Assembly (NCBI GenBank): GCA_903868035.1
Contig: CAIPTQ010000089.1
Coordinates: 1-16,466 of the forward strand
Length of the DNA stretch: 16,466 bases
From: an uncultured Phycisphaerales bacterium
GTDB taxonomy: Bacteria > Planctomycetota > Phycisphaerae > WQYP01
Direction: 5' to 3'
Positions 14,554-16,466 of the stretch are shown here, one piece after another. Under the pieces are notes generated by a model. That model saw only the letters and a program-made list of their open reading frames with translations. It was not told the origin of the DNA and ran no database searches. Position numbers and translations under genes: made by a program. The stretch's first letter is position 1. Every line of letters starts with the position of its first letter.

Positions 14554-15837
14554 ATGGCGACGTTATTTGAGCGCGGCGGTGTGGGGGAGAATATTTCGAC
14601 GGGGGAGAAGCGGGCGGCGTTGGGGTTGGCGCTGAAGCGGACGGGGAAGGTGTTGAAGCGGGTGTTGATTTTGCCGCCGGATCATACGCGGTTGAATTCG
14701 GATGCGGGGGAGCTGACGCGGCTGTTGTATGAGATGCTATCGCCGACGGCGAGTGTGGACATTATGCCGACGCTGGGGACGCATTCGCCGATGACGGCGG
14801 GGCAATTGCGGATGATGTTTGGGGAGGGGATTCCGCTGGAGCGGTTCAAGGTACACGACTGGCGCGGCGGGGTGCGGCAGGTGGGGACGGTGCCGGGGGG
14901 GCTGGTGAAGGAATGGTCGGAGGGGCGGGTGGATTATGACGTTCACGTGCAGGTCTCGAACTTGCTTTTTGGCGGATACGATTTGATTTTGTCGGTGGGG
15001 CAGTTGGTGCCGCACGAGGTGGTGGGGATTGCGAATTACACGAAGAATATTATGACGGGTGCGGGCGGGGCGGACACGATTAACAAGTCGCATTTTTTGG
15101 GGGCGGCATATGGGATGGAACGGATGATGGGGCGGATCGACACGCCGGTGCGGAAGCTGTTCAATTATGGGGTGGAGAAGTTTTTGGGGGGGCTGCCGCT
15201 GCTGTATGTGCTGACGGTGATGCAGAAGGACCATGCCGCGGGGAAGATGGTGATGCGCGGGTTGTACATTGGGGATGACAATGCGACATTTGTTTCCGGG
15301 GCGAAGCTGGCGCAGAAGGTGAATTTGGATTTGCTGGATGTGCCGCTGAAGAAGGTGTGGGTGTATCTCGATCCGCATGAGTTCAAGAGCACGTGGCTGG
15401 GGAATAAGGCGATTTACCGCACGCGGATGGCGATGGCGGATGGGGGCGAGCTGATTATTCTGGCGCCGGGGCTGAAGGAGTTTGGGGAGGATCCGGAGAT
15501 TGACCGGTTAATACGGAAGTATGGGTATCGGGGGACGCCGGCGACGCTGGCGGCGGTGAAGGAGCATGATGATTTGCGGAATAATTTGAGCGCGGCGGCA
15601 CATTTGATACATGGGTCGAGCGAGGGGCGGTTCCGCGTGACGTATTGTCCGGGGCCGGGGATGACGGCGGAGGCGGTGCGGTCGGTGGGGTTTGAGGCGG
15701 GGGATTTGGGGGCGTATCGGACGGAGGGGTTGAAGGATGGGGTGAATCGGTTGGCGAGTGGGGAGGAGATTTTTTATATCAGCAATCCGGCGCTGGGATT
15801 GTGGGCGCTGAAGAAGCAGTTTCCGGGGGCCGGGTGA
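14554..15837 (+). CDS. LarA-family nickel-pincer racemase/epimerase homologue
   Basis: This 427-residue protein belongs to the lactate racemase LarA superfamily (DUF2088 type). These enzymes use a covalently bound nickel-pincer nucleotide to racemise or epimerise 2-hydroxy acids. The catalytic set is present: R46 in DHTR, H77 in LGTH, H154, K164 (the likely cofactor attachment lysine, ten residues on) and H180 (sixteen after the lysine). The spacing equals that of L. plantarum LarA H174/K184/H200 as I recall it. A later KAIYRTRMAM (285-294) and GGELIILAPG (297-306) belong to the C-terminal domain. ATG 14554 has GGAAG seven bases upstream; an in-frame TTG at 14542 is less likely. No larB, larC or larE for cofactor synthesis is in the window. 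The kinase neighbour suggests a sugar-acid substrate rather than lactate. Confidence 0.88.
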   Translation: MATLFERGGVGENISTGEKRAALGLALKRTGKVLKRVLILPPDHTRLNSDAGELTRLLYEMLSPTASVDIMPTLGTHSPMTAGQLRMMFGEGIPLERFKVHDWRGGVRQVGTVPGGLVKEWSEGRVDYDVHVQVSNLLFGGYDLILSVGQLVPHEVVGIANYTKNIMTGAGGADTINKSHFLGAAYGMERMMGRIDTPVRKLFNYGVEKFLGGLPLLYVLTVMQKDHAAGKMVMRGLYIGDDNATFVSGAKLAQKVNLDLLDVPLKKVWVYLDPHEFKSTWLGNKAIYRTRMAMADGGELIILAPGLKEFGEDPEIDRLIRKYGYRGTPATLAAVKEHDDLRNNLSAAAHLIHGSSEGRFRVTYCPGPGMTAEAVRSVGFEAGDLGAYRTEGLKDGVNRLASGEEIFYISNPALGLWALKKQFPGAG

Positions 15838-15866
15838 TCGGGCCGAGGGGTGTGAACAAACAGGTA

Positions 15867-15880
15867 TTCCCGTGCGGGAA
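15867..15880. promoter_or_regulatory. Palindrome TTCCCG-TG-CGGGAA
   Basis: The arms are perfect 6-bp complements around two bases, between the larA stop (15837) and the next gene. It lacks a T tract and has too short a loop for an ideal hairpin, so an operator is as likely as a terminator. Confidence 0.3.
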
Positions 15881-15926
15881 ATGACTTAACCGCATGGAAA
15901 CAAAGGACTTACGGAGAGGCATCCTC

Positions 15927-16466
15927 ATGGAGCATCTCAACAAGCAAATGCAGCAGTGGTCCGCACGCCTGAGGGACGATCTGAGAATTGGCCCGCCGGA
16001 GAGCAACCAACTTGCCACGACGATTGCTAGGGAGGTTGCCTCACTCTCCAGTATCGCCAAGACGGAAGTCAAGGACGCTTCGCAGATCCCGCTGGAGAAG
16101 CGCATTGAGGAGTTGGTGGCGTTTCAAGGCTGGATGGACATCGTACATACAGCGCGTGATCCGCACCCGGCTGTTGTTCGAGCACAGGTCGTCTACCAGA
16201 ATTACATCTGCTTCGTGTATCTTGGCGAATCGTGCTTCAACGTCCTGAAGAAGGCACTGCCATCGGGATCAACCACAAAGAAGTGTTGCCAGTTTCTCAC
16301 AGACAATCCCGTGCGGGCGTTTCGCAATGCACTGGCACATGCGAACTGGCGATACCTGCCTGACTTCTCCGGCCTGGAATATTGGGCTCGCAAAGGGGCG
16401 GACCTGACCGATTCACTTGTTCGGTTCGAGGTCGCGCAACAAGACTTATCGTTCTGGCAAGCTCTG
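15927..16466 (+). CDS. HEPN-like protein, partial at right edge
   Basis: An open frame runs without stop to the window edge, 180 residues visible. It is alpha-helical in character with no signal peptide. The segment FRNALAHANWRY (132-143) carries R133-x4-H138, the arrangement of the HEPN RNase catalytic motif (R-x4-6-H, often with N after R). The flanking TDNPVR and FSGLEYWARKG look like a conserved family context, possibly related to the pEK499_p136-type HEPN group (recalled, unverified). ATG 15927 has GGAGAGG seven bases upstream; the in-frame ATG 15894 lacks one. Its codon use is more balanced than that of the G-ending larA and kinase genes next to it, hinting at separate origin. HEPN proteins are often toxins or defence RNases, but that role is not shown here. 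Confidence 0.75.
   Translation, partial: MEHLNKQMQQWSARLRDDLRIGPPESNQLATTIAREVASLSSIAKTEVKDASQIPLEKRIEELVAFQGWMDIVHTARDPHPAVVRAQVVYQNYICFVYLGESCFNVLKKALPSGSTTKKCCQFLTDNPVRAFRNALAHANWRYLPDFSGLEYWARKGADLTDSLVRFEVAQQDLSFWQAL

Noticed and set aside
13208..15378. Minus-strand open frames opposite the kinase and LarA genes
   Set aside because: Pro/His/Arg-rich artefacts of G-rich coding on the plus strand.
15988..16248. 86-codon plus-strand frame at the right end
   Set aside because: Arg/Ser-rich shadow frame of the HEPN-like gene, which is open across the whole interval in another frame with a good ribosome site.

Overview
The window is high-GC bacterial chromosome with 13 protein genes, two of them cut by the window edges, and one tRNA. 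Nothing in it is phage- or plasmid-like. The lineage cannot be fixed from sequence alone. A sigma factor with a long DNA-binding-like N-terminus, weak or absent Shine-Dalgarno sequences at several starts, a large TPR protein, and tandem 'CACGAAG' and 'CAAGCCTC/CAATGCC' spacer repeats would fit a Planctomycetota/PVC-type or similar environmental bacterium (inference, moderate to low confidence).

Left block (1-4042, minus strand): a tightly packed hydBGDA operon for a soluble group 3b NiFe hydrogenase (sulfhydrogenase type). The beta Fe-S subunit, gamma FAD/NAD(P) reductase, delta small subunit and alpha large subunit follow one another with 4-nt, 2-nt and overlapping junctions; alpha runs off the left edge. 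Electrons would pass from NiFe (alpha) through three [4Fe-4S] (delta), to beta clusters and gamma flavin/NAD(P)H, or the reverse. Upstream lies the only long gene-free stretch (4043-4541). It holds two perfect hairpins, an inverted repeat, and a helically phased array of AAGTTGAC-like direct repeats, which is the best unexplained regulatory signal here.

Middle block (4542-9626): a minus-strand TPR protein; a divergent moeA (molybdopterin molybdotransferase); tRNA-Leu(CAG) with a clear promoter; a minus-strand panB followed by a membrane-anchored SleB-like hydrolase; and a small secreted protein with AGVG repeats.

Right block (9811-16466, plus strand): an unusual sigma-70 family protein with an N-terminal MerR-like helix-turn-helix and no room for region 3; a short MgtE-type transporter with CBS domains; a YraN endonuclease-like protein; a PfkB kinase of the 2-keto-3-deoxygluconate kinase type; a LarA-type nickel-pincer racemase/epimerase homologue retaining all key residues; and, at the right edge, the start of a HEPN-like protein (R-x4-H) with different codon use. 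The kinase/LarA pair suggests sugar-acid catabolism.

Several genes (panB, mgtE, yraN, possibly moeA) have a -10-like hexamer only 6-12 nt before the start codon, suggesting leaderless or near-leaderless transcripts.
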